From the NCBI RefSeq assembly GCF_030463565.1, contig NC_134655.1:2244372-2308371 (forward strand): DNA of 64,000 nt, read 5' to 3'. Position 1 is the first letter of the stretch; the number at the start of each line of letters is the position of its first letter. The position numbers were made by a program, and so were the translations under genes. This DNA is from Pelecanus crispus. Its lineage: Eukaryota > Chordata > Aves > Pelecaniformes > Pelecanidae. Of the stretch, positions 11,581-24,161 are shown in pieces. The notes under the pieces are model-generated. The model saw nothing but the letters and a program-made list of their open reading frames with translations. It was not told the DNA's origin and searched no databases.

Positions 11581-14500
11581 ACAATGCGTTGTTCCTGCCA
11601 CACTGCTATGTAACACCTAACAAGAGGTAAAATACGAAATCAAGGGAAAGCTTAAATCCCTCCTGAAGCTTATAAAGGTTAACGCTCTGCCTTCAGATTC
11701 AGATGCGAGAACTGTCCTGCACATGCTACACATATTTACGATGAAGAAACCGTCGAGCTGACAAAAAAGCAGTTGCCTGTCTCTTTGCTTGCAGAAGTTT
11801 TAACACCATGATAACAGCTTTTGTTTTAGTGATAAACACACAGACATACATTTGGTTCCTTCTATGAAGGCTACATCAGGTGACGACCTGGCTCGGGTCC
11901 TTGCTCTACTTTTTCCTTCTCCTGTTACAACTGAAACTATTTCACCATAAAGCTATTAATACTTCAAGAGGGAAGGGTGGTGACGAAAAAGCAGTCTCGA
12001 GGCACAGAGGGTGTAATTCAGCTTTTGGACATCGGAGCAGAGTTCACATGCGTTTCCTTTACAGGGTGCGACGGCAGCTCCATCATGCAGCCATGCGGAG
12101 AAAAGGGGCACCTAATGCTCCCCCGCAGCTTAGGCCACATCTGCCTCCACTTATCTTAGAATGAGGCATCACTGTTGCCGCTAGAAATTAATTTAGGAAT
12201 GCATGAGTGCTATTACGATCAGGGTCCGGGTGTGACACTAGATCACTGCCTTGCATGCACAAACATTCTTGGAAGAGTTGGTAGCAATTCGTGACTGGAG
12301 GAAGTTGAGAGAAGCAACCCCAAGAGCCAGATTTTAACGTGAGAATGAAATGAAATCTTGTGTGTTCAAATAAAGACCCTGAAATCCAGGATCAGAGGCC
12401 ATATACATATTTACTGCAAGCCCTGGAGAGAAATGTAATGCACAGAGATGTGGCGAAGCTGCTCTGGAAGCATTTCACAGGGGGGAAAAAGCCAATCCGA
12501 AGATATGGAGCTTGCTCCTGTAGACATCAGTGGGGATTTTGCTGTTATTGCACACAGGAACTACAGTTCTGACGCACAGGTCAGACTCGTAGCTCAGAGT
12601 CCAACACATACCATTAGCATGGAGAGAAATGCCAGCCAGAGGAAAGTTTACAGGACTTTTTTTTGTTGACTCTTTAAATACACCCAATATTCAAGCCTGA
12701 TTGCCCTGGCACCACACCTTGCATCTGGCACGAACCAATCTGTTTGGCAAATTCAACCACTGACCCGCGGTTTCAGTTCCCCAGACACAGCACGGTGGGT
12801 TGGGTCAGCTGCCGAGAAAGGTGGCGGGTTTAGGATGTGTCCTAAACGTATTCTTCCAACAGCTCTGGCTTTTCCTGGGGGTCTCTCACGGCATGTGGTG
12901 TGGGGCTCCCGTCATCAGTGCACTCACGCCCTTTTGTAGCAGAGCAGAGTAATACGGTAACGGGCTTCTATTTGGGTTCTGTCTTCTCCCTGCTCCCCTC
13001 TCTGCACAATCTCCCCCCTAAACCCCCTGCTTGTTTCTTCAGCAGGGACGGATTCAGGATAAAGAGATTTTTACTTATTTTCGTAAGCTGACTTGAACCA
13101 AGTGGCCAGAGAAAGAGACTCAAGACAAGCTTGGGTCCGTGAGGATGACACGAAAATTTGGGATGTATGATTGAATGCAGCGGGATCCTGGATACCTCTC
13201 TCCAGGGCTCAGAGTTGGCCCAGCTCTGCTCGTCATGGGTCTGAATGGAGAAGCAAAAGGACCAAACCTCCTCTTCTGAATGCCCCAGAGATAACCTGTA
13301 GCCTGAGCACAACTCCCACATGGACATGGGCCCCACATCTGCAACCTCTGGCCTCTGTAGAGCTGAACTGGTGTTTCTAGGTGCGTTCAGTTCAGTGGGA
13401 TTTACATTTTTAATACTGTTCATTGCTCTCCTGCCAGAGGTGGGATTTCTAGCAGTTAAAGCGTTCATTGATCCCCAGGAAATCAACTGTCCAGAACAGA
13501 GGAAAGAAAATTAAATGCAACATTGATGCTGCTCATCTACATTTTTCCTGGAGAAATTGTGCCTCTTTATTCTGTGAGCATGAGGCATGAGGTGTGTTTT
13601 GCGTTAATGTCCTAGATCTGAGCCTAGGATTTTGTTCTTTCACAAGGTGCTCCCTCCTCTCCCACTTCCCCTCTCCCGTTTTCATTTATCAGACAATGTC
13701 TTGGGTAGTAAAACATGTTTTATAGGATTCTGTTTTTTCTTTAGGGTAGAGGAAGACAAGACAATTATGACTGTCTATCCAAGATTGAAAGCTTTTCCTG
13801 TGTATCCCTGTATTTAGCTCACAGGAGGCTGTTTTGTTTAGGCTTTTTTTTTTTTTTCCAGGATGTTCTGTCTGCCATCAGGGAATCTTGCAGACTGTGG
13901 ATCATGCAGTTTGGGTGCTCTGAAAGTGGAGCTGGAGTCACTTGGTTCAAACCAGGGAAATTGCTTTATCTGTTGCTGAAAGGATGCAGCATATATTTAT
14001 AATAGCTCAGTGCAACAGCGATCCCCACCCTGTTCCCACCAGTAAACACAGAGCACAGGGCAGTTTACCAAACAGGACCTGCCAAAAAATAACCACAGGG
14101 ATGAGTAAATTCAAAATATATTTTTCATGGGAATTTTGCACAGGACTGGGGCTCATGGTCTGGTGTTACCTCTCCATTACCAGTTCTGGCTAGCCTCTTC
14201 GAGGCAGGGCAGGGCCACGTTTGGAGCAGGATGGAGAATAGCTCAGGTGCTGGGGTGAGGGCATCTGCAGACTCCGCAACAAGTAATAGACCCCGTGTCA
14301 GGCTGTAGCTAATTAGAGGAGTTCCCAGGACAATTTTAACTTATGTTCAAAATCACTTTGGTGGACAACACTGTGGGGCTTTTTCAGCCTGAATGATTAT
14401 TAAATTGCTGAGACAAAGTGAGCCAAGAATCTCAGATGACATTCCTGGGAGCTGGGCATCCTATCAGCAGCTGGAAACTTGGCTTCTTCCAGTTAGTGTC

Positions 14501-17500
14501 AAAACCTAATATTTATTTAAAGCTAGGCCTTATAGTTCTCTTTATTGTACTTAGAATATTTTCTTTCAGTCTCAGGGAAGCTGCCAAGTCATCTTAGCCA
14601 AACATGACTCCTGCAACCTAAAATGATTGCCTCGTCACATTGAGCCCATTTCTGGGGGACCGAATTAGGAACATATCGACTGATTTATACATTGCAGAGC
14701 TAGCCAGCCATCGGCCAAGGTTGATAAGCTGCTCCATCCAGCAAGCGCTAACAGAATCATCCATGCTGAAGCCAAAATTAGGAGAGTGCTCTACCGAGGA
14801 AACAGAAGTAGCTTCATTACACCCAGGGGAGCTGAAGCCTGAGGCTGGCTGAGACACACAGGACGCCCACCCACAGCTGGGAAGCAGAGAGCTTGTCCTA
14901 CTAACCCCCACCCCACGGAAAAATGAAAGGAGGCTCAGTGAGAAATACAAGTCCCATCGTTCTGCGAAGGAGCTGGATTATTACTGCTCTGCTCACGCTG
15001 CCTCAACAGCCTTCTAATAGTTTAGTATATCTGAGTCATCGTTAATTCCAGGAACTGATCTGCTAATCAATAAGCAATAGCCAGCAGGGTTGGTGATCAT
15101 TTGCTCTTGGTGGCTACTGAGGAAAAGACCAGAAGACATTAGCTGAGAGGACCACACCTGATGGACAGTAGAAAAGAGATCTCGGTGTGTGGTCAAAGAG
15201 CAGATCAGGCTGGTGGGCAAGATGTGAGTGACCTCTAAGAACAGACCATTCCTGACAGCTGTCAATCAAACTGCAGACCCTGCCCTAGAACCAGCAACCA
15301 AGCTTGATGATTACTTGGATAATTGCTTGATCACCAACACTGCGTGTTTATGATTAATGTGGAACGTCATGAAAAAAAATTGTGGGGTGGGAAGGGGAGG
15401 ATGGAACATATGAGTGGAAATGAGTCCTGTCTTATTTTTTGCTCAATAGAGGCCTTGGAAGTCATGTGTGCACCGAGAGAGCATTACAGAAATATTCCAT
15501 GTCTACATACAAACAGAAAAAACAAAATACTATAGAAGTGTAATAGAAACATAATATAGAAATACTAAATAATAAATAGATAAAGTACCACCATACAGTC
15601 TCGAGAGATGTGCCGTAGTTCTGCAGGACCAATCCTATGGCTGGTACAGTACTAAAGGGTCTTTCTGTCCACCTTTAGTAATAAAGACACAGCTCAGAGC
15701 AGTCTCTCTTGCAACTAGGAGACAGAGTATCATGTACAACAGACCAAAATCTCATTGTAAGGAAGGCTACAAAGTCTGTGGCTGCTATCACAGCCTGAAG
15801 AATGAAGGGTTCATTCCTTCTCCTTCTTCCATGTCAGTGATAAAGTTCTAGTATGTTTTTGAAGGAAAAGGAATCACATTCCCCACATGTCCTTACTTGC
15901 CTTCTGCTTTTGCACTCTGTAGTTCCACACAGACACACACACATACATACAAAGGCTAGAATCTACCTTGAAAAAACCACAAAAACCTGGCATCGGCATC
16001 TGGCACATCCGCTTAATTCCAAGAGCTTGGACTTTAAGGGAACGCACTGTAGTTGCCAGCATCACTAACCCCTGAACGACAGCTCTCACACACCAGTGTG
16101 AGTTGCCCAGACAGATCTAGGAGACTCGAGCTCTCATAACACAAATGCATCCAACCCTGTCCTTGCCCTCGCGCTGGTGTGAAGCCTCACAGCAGCTTCT
16201 ATCATGCAGTGCATTTTTTCCAGCTGCTTCTAAAGCTGTAGGTAGAGAGCACAATGTGAAAGTTTGAGTTGCAGCCACTTGCCATCGCGATGCAAGGGAA
16301 AGAAACATCTTTATGCCCAGCTAATCTGCGGAACTCATTACCACAAAATGTCATCCAAGTCAACAGCTTCGCAGTGCTGTATGCACAAGGGGAGGACCCA
16401 CAGTTGCACAGACCTACGTAAAAACTTGTAGCGATAAGGGAATGTTTCGCTGTTAGTTGTCCACCTTAGAGGAAGCAAATTGGCTCAGCGAGCCAAGTCA
16501 GTTACAGGCAGATGGCTCCACAATTTTCACTTAATGGAGATGCCCTTTTCCTCCAAAGTAGTGCTACAATACGGCGACAAAGGCAGAACGCTGGATTTGA
16601 TACGGATCTCACCCATTACAGAAATTCCTTTGTTTCTGTGCCTCAATAAGAATGGCTATGTCATTTGAAGAATATCTATTTTATTTATTTCCCATCTCCT
16701 CATCCCTGTTCTCCATTTTTATAGATCTATTGGCATAGAAGTTGGATGCTTCAGCAAATGAGGTTAACCTCTGACCATAAATTACTGCTCCCTCAGGAGG
16801 AAGTGGTAATAAAAAAGGAAACTGCCACAACTACAGCGGAGGACAGCAAAGGCAGATAGACCAAGGGTTGTACAAATTACAAAACCACCAGCCCCTGAAA
16901 CCCATACCAGGGGTAGCCATGCAAATAATAAAGTGTAACATAAACACACACAAAACTGGACTCAGTTTGGCCAGAACAATCATTCATATGCCAAGAAAAA
17001 TAAGCAGCTTTCCCATTTTCCCTGGAGTTTGCCATATAATGGCTCTCAGGGCCTCTGTCACATCTGAGACAACACGTGGCAACGGACCACAGGCAGCTGA
17101 AAAGAGAAATGATCAAATCATCTGTAGCATTGCTTCTGACTATCATATCATGCAAGAATAGAGGGCAAGATGTCCATCGATATTTCCATATCAAGGTCAT
17201 GGGCTCATCCCAGCCTGTGGCTGGGATTTACCTGTGTGAATTTACATGCTCATCTTGAGACTTTTTAAAAGAATGAGAAAGAGATAAACATCTTCTTTAT
17301 GATTAACTCCCCTCTAAGGCAGCTCAGGTTGAGCTTCTTAGCATGGAGGGACCGTAAAATCGCTGCCATGTGAGGGAAAGTTACACAGGTCAGTTGTAAG
17401 AAGGGAAAGGAAAGAGAGAATGAAATCTGCAGGGCTGTGGCTAGGGGAGATGGTGTTTCCGAATGAGGGGTTTACGGTCTTCGTTTGGGGGTGTCATGCC

Positions 17501-18505
17501 CAGGTGGCTTCTTAAAGCGTTCTGGTGAGAACCCAGCACAAAGCGTGAGCGTGAATGAAAACACAACCTGAACTAAGCACAGAAATAAACAGACCCAGAC
17601 ACTTGGGAAATTTGCCTCAGAAAGGCTCCCTGCGTTTCCCAAATAGTTTCAAGAGCGCTTTCTGCTTTGCTTCTCTTTTTTCTTGGCTGATGGGAAACTC
17701 TCTACAGTTCTCCTAGAATATATTTTGGGTTTATGGGAGCCAAAACCTTCCCCATCTCAACCGACTTCCATTTCTGCAGACTTGGCCTGCTCCATCACTC
17801 CTCAGGGCTTTTTGTTCAACAGGTACATAGGAATTTATTGCTTCTTTTATTAGCATCAAGTTAGAGACTGATCTCCATTGGAAAAGGTTAAAAAAAAATA
17901 AGGTGATAAGGAACAGCCTCAATGCCAGGACTGGCTAAGCAAACCGGAAGTTTTCAGTCTGAAAAATAGGTAACTGAGGGAAGGAATGAATGATGTAAGT
18001 CTATAAAATGATGTGAGTGGCACGACGAAGATGAAGAGGCAACAGGAGCTGCACTAAGAAACTCAGGGAGCAGTAAATGAAACTAGCAGGTGGCATGCCG
18101 AAAAGAAGCCAAAGGAGATGCTTCTGCATGCACCTCGCAGGCAGGCAGAGGAAAACCTTGCTGTGGATGTTAAAAGCATCCATGCCCTCAAGAAAAGAGT
18201 GGTTACGGTCATAAAAGACAAAGCCACCAAGAGTTATGAAGCAAAAAGACACCACCTCTCAGTCAGCACGTGCCCAGATGGTTGCAGCCTGGGAAACTAA
18301 TCCTGGAAAACGCTATTTCCTCCCTGCCTTCTTCAATGCCTCCAATTCAAGCCACTGTCAGACGGGATGATGGAGTAGATGAATCTTTCATACGACGTAC
18401 TATGGTCTTACGCTCTTAAATGCTTTTGTGCTGAATGGAGAACATTACAGGAAGCTGCTCCTCCCTCACCTATTCCTTCGTGCTGTTCCCAGCTGAGCCT
18501 TATTT
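11581..18505. other. Non-coding stretch, nearly 7 kb
   Basis: No gene or well-defined repeat recognised. It holds a T tract at about 13846-13858 and a short CA/CATA-rich patch near 15927-15950. The frame 12968-13486 (minus strand, 172 codons) has no recognisable domain and is overlapped by several other frames. The sequence looks like ordinary intergenic or intronic DNA. Confidence 0.5.
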
Positions 18506-18552
18506 CACAGAATCATAGAATCATTTAGGTTGGAAAAGACCTTTAAGATCTT
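18506..18552 (-). mobile_element. CR1 LINE, very short 3'-end fragment
   Basis: CACAGAATCATAGAATCATT followed by TAGGTTGGAAAAGACCTTTA and AGATCTT is a nearly consensus avian CR1 3' end in reverse orientation. The homology stops after about 47 bp, making this an extreme 5' truncation. High identity over its length suggests a relatively recent insertion. Confidence 0.88.
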
Positions 18553-19793
18553 ACTAGCACCCTTAGATATGCGCTGCCGCTCTGCAAGCACCTGCAGGCA
18601 AGCATCCCTCAGGTCTTAAACCTGCCTCTCTTCCCCCTCCTGTGCAAAAGCAGAAGGAATGTCAGAGGCCAAAGAAAAGATTTGCTGCCTTTCCGCTCAG
18701 AGCAGCATAGTCTTCGCAGCCATGGCAGCAGCCCCACGCTATGGTGTGCGGGCCGGCTGCTGGAAGCGCACAGGGAGCTGGCTGCTCCCGTGCTGTTGGC
18801 TCTCCTCCTGATTTCCAGCTGGTAAACTGCATTAAAAGAAGCTAGGGCTGTAACTGAGTAACTCGACTTCTCAGTGTAAGCAACTACCACGGTTGCCAGA
18901 TGAATGTGGCCCGTGGAAAGGAGGAAGCCAAGATACTCACCCAGGGGAAGGGAAGTGGCCAGTGGACACTCACCATCAAAATGAGATCCATGCTTTCTCT
19001 CCTTTTCTAGACTGTTTTCCCTATCTTGCTTTTTGTTTGGAGGGGGTAGAAGAGTGACATCAACATTGCTACGAGACTGAAGCAGTAAATAATTCTTTAT
19101 CACCATAACACTACAAACCAATACAAAATCTCTCTTGCTGTCCAGGCCAACACTTGTAATAAGCTACTGCCAAACAGGATGGTGAAAAGCAAGTATTAGC
19201 AGCTGACCCTGGAACATTTTCCTTGTCATTCAGGGGTGTTGCTTTCTCGACTCAAGGAAGAGGACAAAGAACAGTCAAATCACACAGAATTGAATTAATA
19301 TCAGAGCTGTATGAATGTCATGACATTACTTGTCAAAGGGACGTCTAAACTTCAGCTCGGGTTTCTGGGGCTAGGAGAAGGGATTTGAAGGATGCTATTA
19401 TTCAGCTATCACGTTGTAGCATTATTTTGCTGTTCATGGGACTAAAGGAAAAACTCTTCTAGAAGAATGCTATATGCTTTAACACAGGCTAATAATTTCA
19501 GTCTACAGTTCGTGACCATACTCCAACAATCCATGGCAGACAACTCATTTGTTACTCAGTTATGTGGCACAGAAAGACAGGCGGTGTGTATCAGCATAGC
19601 TCTACTCATTTTGCCAATATACACTAACAGAAGATGCAGCTTATATATTTTTAAACAATTTATATAAAAGTGTTAGGTTTCTACAGAACCTTGGTTGTTT
19701 CATGCCTATTAAATTTTAATACAGTGCATAAAATTGGCAGAAAGTACCTGCTGAAACGCTCTTTGTTACATCTCTGTATCAGTTTCCATCTGC
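18553..19793. other. Non-coding stretch
   Basis: No gene recognised. The 170-codon minus-strand frame at 18609-19121 has no family resemblance and its composition is that of anonymous DNA. No repeat was identified. Confidence 0.5.
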
Positions 19794-19915
19794 CAGATTC
19801 TGCTACCTTTATGCATTTTGAACAGTCCCTTAGTCCTGAAACAGTCCCACTGAAAGCGATGGGTTTTCTGAGTCCACTGCAATGTACCTCTAATAGAGTA
19901 ACAAAAATCCGCCGA
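19794..19915. mobile_element. Possible palindromic non-autonomous DNA transposon remnant
   Basis: AGATTCTGCTACCTTTATGC, then AGTCCCTTAGTCC and AGTCCCACTGAAAGCGATGG, resembles the first arm and centre of a common amniote palindromic repeat (GATTCTGCTACCCTTACTCA...AGTCCCATTGACTTCAATGG). The sequence after the centre (GGGTTTTCTGAGT ... GAGTAACAAAAATCCGC) roughly mirrors the first arm. Terminal inverted repeats are worn, and no transposase is encoded. Similarity was judged by eye only. Confidence 0.5.
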
Positions 19916-21379
19916 CATGGAGTAATAGAGCCAATGTAGCTGGGGAATAGGAAGATGTGCTGAATCCTACCCCCACAGGTACACTTCCAATACAATTACG
20001 TGTCTCCTTGGAAAGGAGACCCCTTGCAATTTTCAAATCCTGCACCTTGCCTCTTTCCATGCCAACTATCATCACTACTTCATCAAGGAAAGTGGGAGTG
20101 ATATTATTACCAAAAGAAGTACGTTCCTTCCAGTTTGCCCCGGGTCAAACCTGCTACTCCCTGGAGCAGGGTGTTGCAGTACGTGTCAAACCCAGAACAG
20201 GGCAATGGCTTTAGCTTGCTTGCGATGAAACCAAGGAGCACAGAGCAACAGTGGCACTGTGCGGGGACACACAGTGTCTGGGACAGCACAGTAGCTAGGC
20301 ATGGACATGCGGCACGACTGTCCAAACAAGCAAGGAGGGTGAAAGTACAGCACTACCGGTAACACCATGAGAAAGGCTGACGGGGTAGGACAGGCTGTGA
20401 AGACAGATCAGGGCCTTGCCGAAGCAGGGAAGCAGCAGAGGAGCTGGCGGGGTGGGGGGGTGCAGAGCCGGGTGACAAAAGGGGAGCAGAAGGGTCGCTG
20501 CGAGAGGCCAGCGTGACTCAAAAAAGTGCTGGGAGGACATGAAGGGCTGAAGGGCTTCATCATGCAAAAAGCGGGTGAAGGAAGACAAAATGGTATGGCT
20601 GAATGAGATGCAGGAGAGCTGAGGGGAAGGTCTGAAAACATGTGATGAGGCCATAGGGTGCCGCGGGAGAAACAAGAGTTAGAAAGTCTTCTTGCCTTCG
20701 GCTGATGTGAAAGCAACAGTCAAGTCTTTCTGAAGGGGCTTTGCTGTCAGTGGTGGTGTTCACGCCTGTTGGCTCCAGCAAGCAGCATTCGGGAGGTGGA
20801 AATAGGAAGCTTGGTTATGAATCCGGAAGGAAAGACTGAAAGGACAACTGCATTCCTTAGTGCTCTGGGATAACGCTGCAAAGGAAGAGGCAGCTCCTGG
20901 CCTTGCAACACCCCGTCAACCCATTGGTGCTGGCAGGATACCTCAATGGCTCATTTCCCAAAGCTGCCTCTTCCTTCAAAAGAAGCTGCTAGCTTAATCC
21001 TTCTGCAGGCTGAAGACGTCACCAGTAAAATCCCCATTTCACCTGCACAGTGTCAGCTTATGGACTGCGAGTAAGTCAGTGAAGTTTGCTCCTTTAGAAG
21101 TCATTTATGATCCCGTAGGAATGTTATATGAGTGCACACCGACATGGAGTAAGGGTGACACACTGTGTGGACAGAGAGAAGTGCAATTCCTCCCCTCCTT
21201 CCCAACTTTTTTTGAGAGATTTGGTCCTTTTTTTTTTGAAATCTGAGCCTGAACCGAGGCAAACCCAAAGCAGTCCCAGTGGAGCTCTCCTCTGGTCCCC
21301 AAAGCCTCCCAGGCAAGCTCCTCTGCGCAGCATCGCTGCTGCCGCGGCTGCACAACCTGCCTTCGCTTCATCTTATTGC
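19916..21379. other. Non-coding stretch
   Basis: No gene recognised. Several overlapping frames of 70-126 codons exist on both strands between 20.1 and 20.8 kb, but none shows a domain or continues into another exon. A short T tract lies near 21229-21238 just upstream of the CR1 insertion. Confidence 0.5.
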
Positions 21380-21718
21380 GACCTTCCAATACTTAAAGGG
21401 GGCCTACAGGAAAGATGGGGAGAATCTTTTTAATAAGGCCTGTTGTGACAGGACAAGGAATAACGGATTTAAACTAAAGAAGAATAGATTTAGACTAGAC
21501 ATTAGAAAGAAATTTTTTACACTGAGGGTGGTGAAGCACTGGCACAGGTTGCCCAGAGAGGCAGTGGAGGCCCCATCCCTGGCAACATTCAAGGTCAGGT
21601 TGGATGGGTCTCTGAGCAATCTGATCTGGTTAAAGCTGTCCCTGCTTGCTGCAGGGGTTGGGCTCGATGGCCTCTAAAGGTCCTTTCCAACCCAAAGTAT
21701 TCTATGATTCTATGATTC
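21380..21718 (+). mobile_element. CR1 LINE, 5'-truncated copy with octamer tail
   Basis: About 340 bp of an avian CR1 in forward orientation, from the end of ORF2 through the 3' UTR. The 3' UTR has GGGGTTGGGCTCGATGGCCT and GGTCCTTTCCAACCC, and ends with ATTCTATGATTCTATGATTC, two and a half copies of the diagnostic 8-bp CR1 terminal repeat. It belongs to a different subfamily from the 1.4-1.9 kb copy: its tail has TCTAAAGGTCC rather than the AAGATCATC type. The octamer end gives a firm 3' boundary at 21718. Confidence 0.92.
21381..21677 (+). pseudogene. CR1 ORF2 C-terminal remnant
   Basis: An open frame beginning TFQYLKGAYRKDGENLF, followed by a TRNNGFKLKKNRFRLDIRKK segment, FFTLRVVKHWHRLPREAVEA and PSLATFKVRLDG, is the tail of the CR1 reverse-transcriptase polyprotein. 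It is open to a stop at 21675-21677. The catalytic domains are missing through 5' truncation, so it is non-functional. Confidence 0.85.
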
Positions 21719-22844
21719 ACGCCAAGCGTGCCCATCTTGGATTAAGCCAGTAGCAAGGGGCGATCAATCTGAGGATGTCCCTGGACTCTGGAGAAGAGGA
21801 GAAAGTTTTCCGTGACCTACTAACTGTTGCCACAAACCTATGAGTAACAAGAGACACACAGCTTCAGAGCAAATGCGCGGTTAGCTGCAGATGGCAATTT
21901 CTCCAGCAGTCAGCGTGGACTCTGCGCTGCGTGGAGAAATGGAGCAAGTCTGGCTCAAGGAGCTTAAAGCTAAGAGAAAAAAGATTAAGCAGCAGTTTCA
22001 TGTTTTGGTTTCATTTTTAAAACAGAATGTGAGTTTAACCCTCATCTGAGGAACGTACTACCTTACACACAGCTAAAAAGGTCGCCCTGATTACAGATCT
22101 CGATCCTAATTGCCAGACGCACCAGCCAAGAGACTAAGACAAATACTTGTACAAAGAAATGGTAAGGGAGAGAAGCAGAGATAAGAAATGCACAAGTTAG
22201 TCTTCAGAGCCCACCTTGCTGATTTTTAAATGCTTGTTTTTCCTATTGAAAGCCCTTGCTATTCCCACCTCTGTCGTTCAGTGTAGGAAATCCCTGCAGT
22301 ATTTTTCATTCTTCCTGATGCCCAGAAGACAAAGAACCTCTGTACAAAAGACCCTTGTGGCATTGCTAGGGATATTAAGGCTTTTTAAAAAAAAACTGCT
22401 TTGCTCTTTAAATGTTGGTAAACAGGTTCTGAGATGGCAGGTGCCCAGCCTCCAGAAAACACAAAGAATTTTTTTATTTAAAAAGGGGGAGCAGCATTTT
22501 TTTTTTTTTTTTTCACTTGTGAGCCTCACCTGTTACTGAACATTATGGGCAGAAGCAAGCAGAACTCCCCTGCCAGGTGATACCAGCTTTACTGTACCGC
22601 AGTTTCAGTTCAGCTTGCCAGGACCAGTCAGTCCCATGCCCATGCCATGGTACCACGGGAGGCTGTAGTGACATCCTTCGCCCATTTAACCCCGAAGCAC
22701 ACTCTCACCTTGCTAGCAAATCCAGTCTCTTGCCAGGCTGAGACTCCTTGTTCAGGATAACTACGGTACGCAATAGCTGGTGTTAGTGCAGAGACTGGAG
22801 CACAACTTTTACGAGGCCCCTGTGTCTCTGGGATATAGACTTAA
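21719..22844. other. Non-coding stretch with T tract
   Basis: No gene recognised. A 17-base T tract lies at 22497-22513 after an A/T-rich patch (22386-22490). The frames here are short and low in complexity. Confidence 0.55.
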
Positions 22845-22942
22845 CCCAGCTTTACAGATGAGGAGCGGAAGGACAGAGAGATCAAGTGACTTTTCCAGGA
22901 ACATACAGGTGGGCTTTGGTGGAAGAGCAGTTTGAATCATGC
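22845..22942 (-). mobile_element. MIR-type SINE fragment
   Basis: CTTTACAGATGAGGAGCGGA, then GGACAGAGAGATCAAGTGAC and TTTTCCAGGAACATACAGG, followed by GGAAGAGCAGTTTGAATC, tracks the MIR antisense consensus (TTTACAGATGAGGAAACTGAGGCACAGAGAGGTTAAGTGA...GCAGAGCTGGGATTTGAA) over about 90 bp with few gaps. It is one of the clearest MIRs in the window. Confidence 0.85.
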
Positions 22943-24084
22943 TGTTGAACCGGAGGCTAATGCTGAGACAACTAGATCATTCCTCCCATCTAATGTCCGA
23001 CATCCCACTGAGTTTAAGAGACCGCTAATGGAGAAACTTGGAGAGGGAAGAGCACCAAACAGGAAGAACATATCTGACTTCATTTACAGGCAAAATAGCA
23101 GAATGCAGTCACTGAGAACGGCAAGGTCTTGCTGGCTTCTTTTTTTTTTTTTACAGGAAACAGCATCCCAGAAGCGTATACTCTTATCTCTGAAATTCAT
23201 GGCATGGACTGTGCTGAAACAAGGGCCCGAGCAGGGCTCCCTGGCCGGGGTGGTGACTCCCGGGAGACAAAGGAGAGCCTGTTGTCTCCAGCTCCACGCA
23301 GCCGCTCAGACGTGCTGGTCCTGAGCGCTATTCCTGGCCTTGCGCTGACTCGCTCGGTGACCTTGCTGAGAAAGACCCTTACATCCAAGTCTGCCTGCCT
23401 GTAAAAGCCATCATGGTCTCCTAAGGTTGGATTCTCTTCGAAGCATAGACAATGAACAAATATGAAATATTTCTTCTGCTTTCCTTCAACACTCACCCCC
23501 TGGGGTCAGCAGGAACTGGACAGATAGATGAAACCATCCTGCCCCTATAAGCTCCCTCTGCACCTCCTTCCTTACTTTTACAACGAACTGGGCCAATGAG
23601 TCTTGCTTTTGCAGTGCCCCAGGGCTGCACCAAGTCCTTCTATCCTAAGAAGGACACACCGCAGCCTTGAGGCAGGTGCTTATTTTCTTGAAGCGCTTTC
23701 CGCTTATATTTACGGCTGTTCATAATTGCCCTCTGTCCTCCTCAGCGTGACACCTCATCCTCTCCAGGTAGTAGGGGCTGGCCTTGGTGAGAGGATGCCG
23801 AAGCTGCTAGCGTGCTGGCTGGTGGAAGAGGGGCTTTCTGCTAGGGGAGCCCGGACAGGTTTGGGTTTTCTGCTTTGAGATTCCAGCCTGACGGCTGCTG
23901 CTGCTGACCTACGTAAGGACAACATGTGAAACTTAGGTTTTTAATTCAATGTGGGACGTAGCCACCTGTTGAAAAAAAATGCATCGTCAACAGATTCCCT
24001 TTGTCATTTTTTTGTTCTGTTAAAGGTGAAAGGATTTTTAGAACCTAGTTTATTCATTGCTCGTTACGTTTCTTCATCTAGGTT
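22943..24084. other. Non-coding stretch
   Basis: No gene recognised. A T tract lies at about 23140-23152. A 130-codon frame at 22932-23324 spans the MIR edge and the T tract and has no domain, which argues against coding. Confidence 0.55.
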
Positions 24085-24161
24085 CAGAGCCAAAACTCAT
24101 TAAAGGCAGTGGGAATCTTCCCATTCACTTCTATTCACTTCTATTGGCGTTAGCTCAAGCT
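24085..24161. mobile_element. Palindromic non-autonomous DNA transposon remnant
   Basis: CCAAAACTCATTAAAGGCAG, TGGGAATCTTCCCATTCACT and TCTATTGGCGTTAGCTCAAG together match the short palindromic amniote repeat whose centre reads CATTGAAGTCAATGGGA...TCCATTGACTTCAATGGG. The second arm contains an extra direct duplication of the 10-mer ATTCACTTCT (24123-24132 and 24133-24142). No coding capacity; terminal repeats are worn. Confidence 0.6.

Noticed and set aside
12968-13486. 172-codon open frame on the minus strand
   Set aside because: No family resemblance, and several overlapping frames on both strands of the same stretch have equal claim.
18609-19121. 170-codon open frame on the minus strand
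   Set aside because: No domain, no conserved motif and no supporting promoter or splice signals.
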